DNA from: Rubidibacter lacunae KORDI 51-2
GTDB taxonomy: Bacteria > Cyanobacteriota > Cyanobacteriia > Cyanobacteriales > Rubidibacteraceae
Assembly (NCBI RefSeq): GCF_000473895.1
Contig: NZ_ASSJ01000041.1
Span: 88,297-152,296 of the forward strand
Direction: 5' to 3'
DNA length: 64,000 nucleotides
The notes beneath the pieces were generated by a model. The model was not told the origin of the DNA and did not search any database. It was given only the letters and a program-made list of their open reading frames with translations. Of this stretch, positions 63,867-64,000 are shown one piece after another; within the stretch, counting starts at the first letter, position 1; every line of letters starts with the position of its first letter. Made by a program: the position numbers and the translations under genes.

Positions 63867-64000
63867 TAAAGTTACCTGAAGTATCGGAACGTTGGATGCA
63901 GGCTCTACCGAACCTCAAGCATGAGTTGTTGGCTGCAATGCAAACAAGATGTCTGCTCGCTTTGCGGGCGCAACCGTGCTTCACGCCCTCAGCCTGCATC

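Overview
The window is a dense, mostly single-copy chromosomal segment of a cyanobacterium. The evidence is the abundance of the palindrome GCGATCGC (HIP1) and many cyanobacteria-restricted genes: Psb34, CyanoP, SqdB, DUF2605/DUF2973, DUF5340, DUF2808, a ClpS2-type adaptor and a TGS-less ThrRS. I cannot name the species from sequence alone.

Layout. 1-5.6 kb: 3' end of trpC with a DUF5340 gene, then a leftward series deoC, recO, MFS transporter, GT4 glycosyltransferase. 6.3-7.2 kb: a methyltransferase broken by a single homopolymer frameshift. 8-18 kb: a hopanoid/triterpenoid locus with three squalene-hopene cyclase copies (two intact, one clear pseudogene carrying a MITE), two squalene/phytoene-synthase-like genes (one intact, one with a truncated end) and a divergent hpnB glycosyltransferase. 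18-22.4 kb: ClpS2-like adaptor, thrS, DUF2605-DUF2973 pair and tRNA-Pro(CGG). 22.5-35.3 kb: housekeeping genes (lipA-fmt, an Ig-like/propeller membrane protein, dnaG, rpsP-khpA-phoH, hom, a catalytically dead RNase III-like protein, aspS). 35.5-38.7 kb: psb34, cyanoP, maf and sqdB. 38.7-48.5 kb: a looser region with an IS1 fragment, class I aldolase, small conserved hypotheticals, a REC-GAF-GGDEF diguanylate cyclase, a DUF445 protein and a decayed IS5-type element lying directly before tyrA. 49.5-52.3 kb: a two-gene leftward unit of a sedoheptulose-7-phosphate-cyclase-like enzyme with an unusual N-terminal extension and a glycosyltransferase-like protein, possibly a small cyclitol pathway. 52.3-54.1 kb: gene-free. 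54.1-64 kb: a frameshifted methyltransferase, prlC, uvrA, a small membrane protein, a cobalamin riboswitch before a DUF1636 metal-binding protein, a DUF2808 protein and a CobW GTPase.

The window is rich in short non-autonomous elements. I find four TIR-bearing MITE-like families: one inside the cyclase pseudogene, a CTAG-flanked pair, a GGCACCTC-ended family with three members, and one abutting the cobW stop codon. There is also a diverged dispersed repeat of about 150 bp with three copies, each upstream of a leftward gene. The most distinctive systems are the duplicated and decaying cyclase / prenyl-synthase-like locus, the C7-cyclase pair, and the cobalamin-riboswitch / DUF1636 / CobW neighbourhood.
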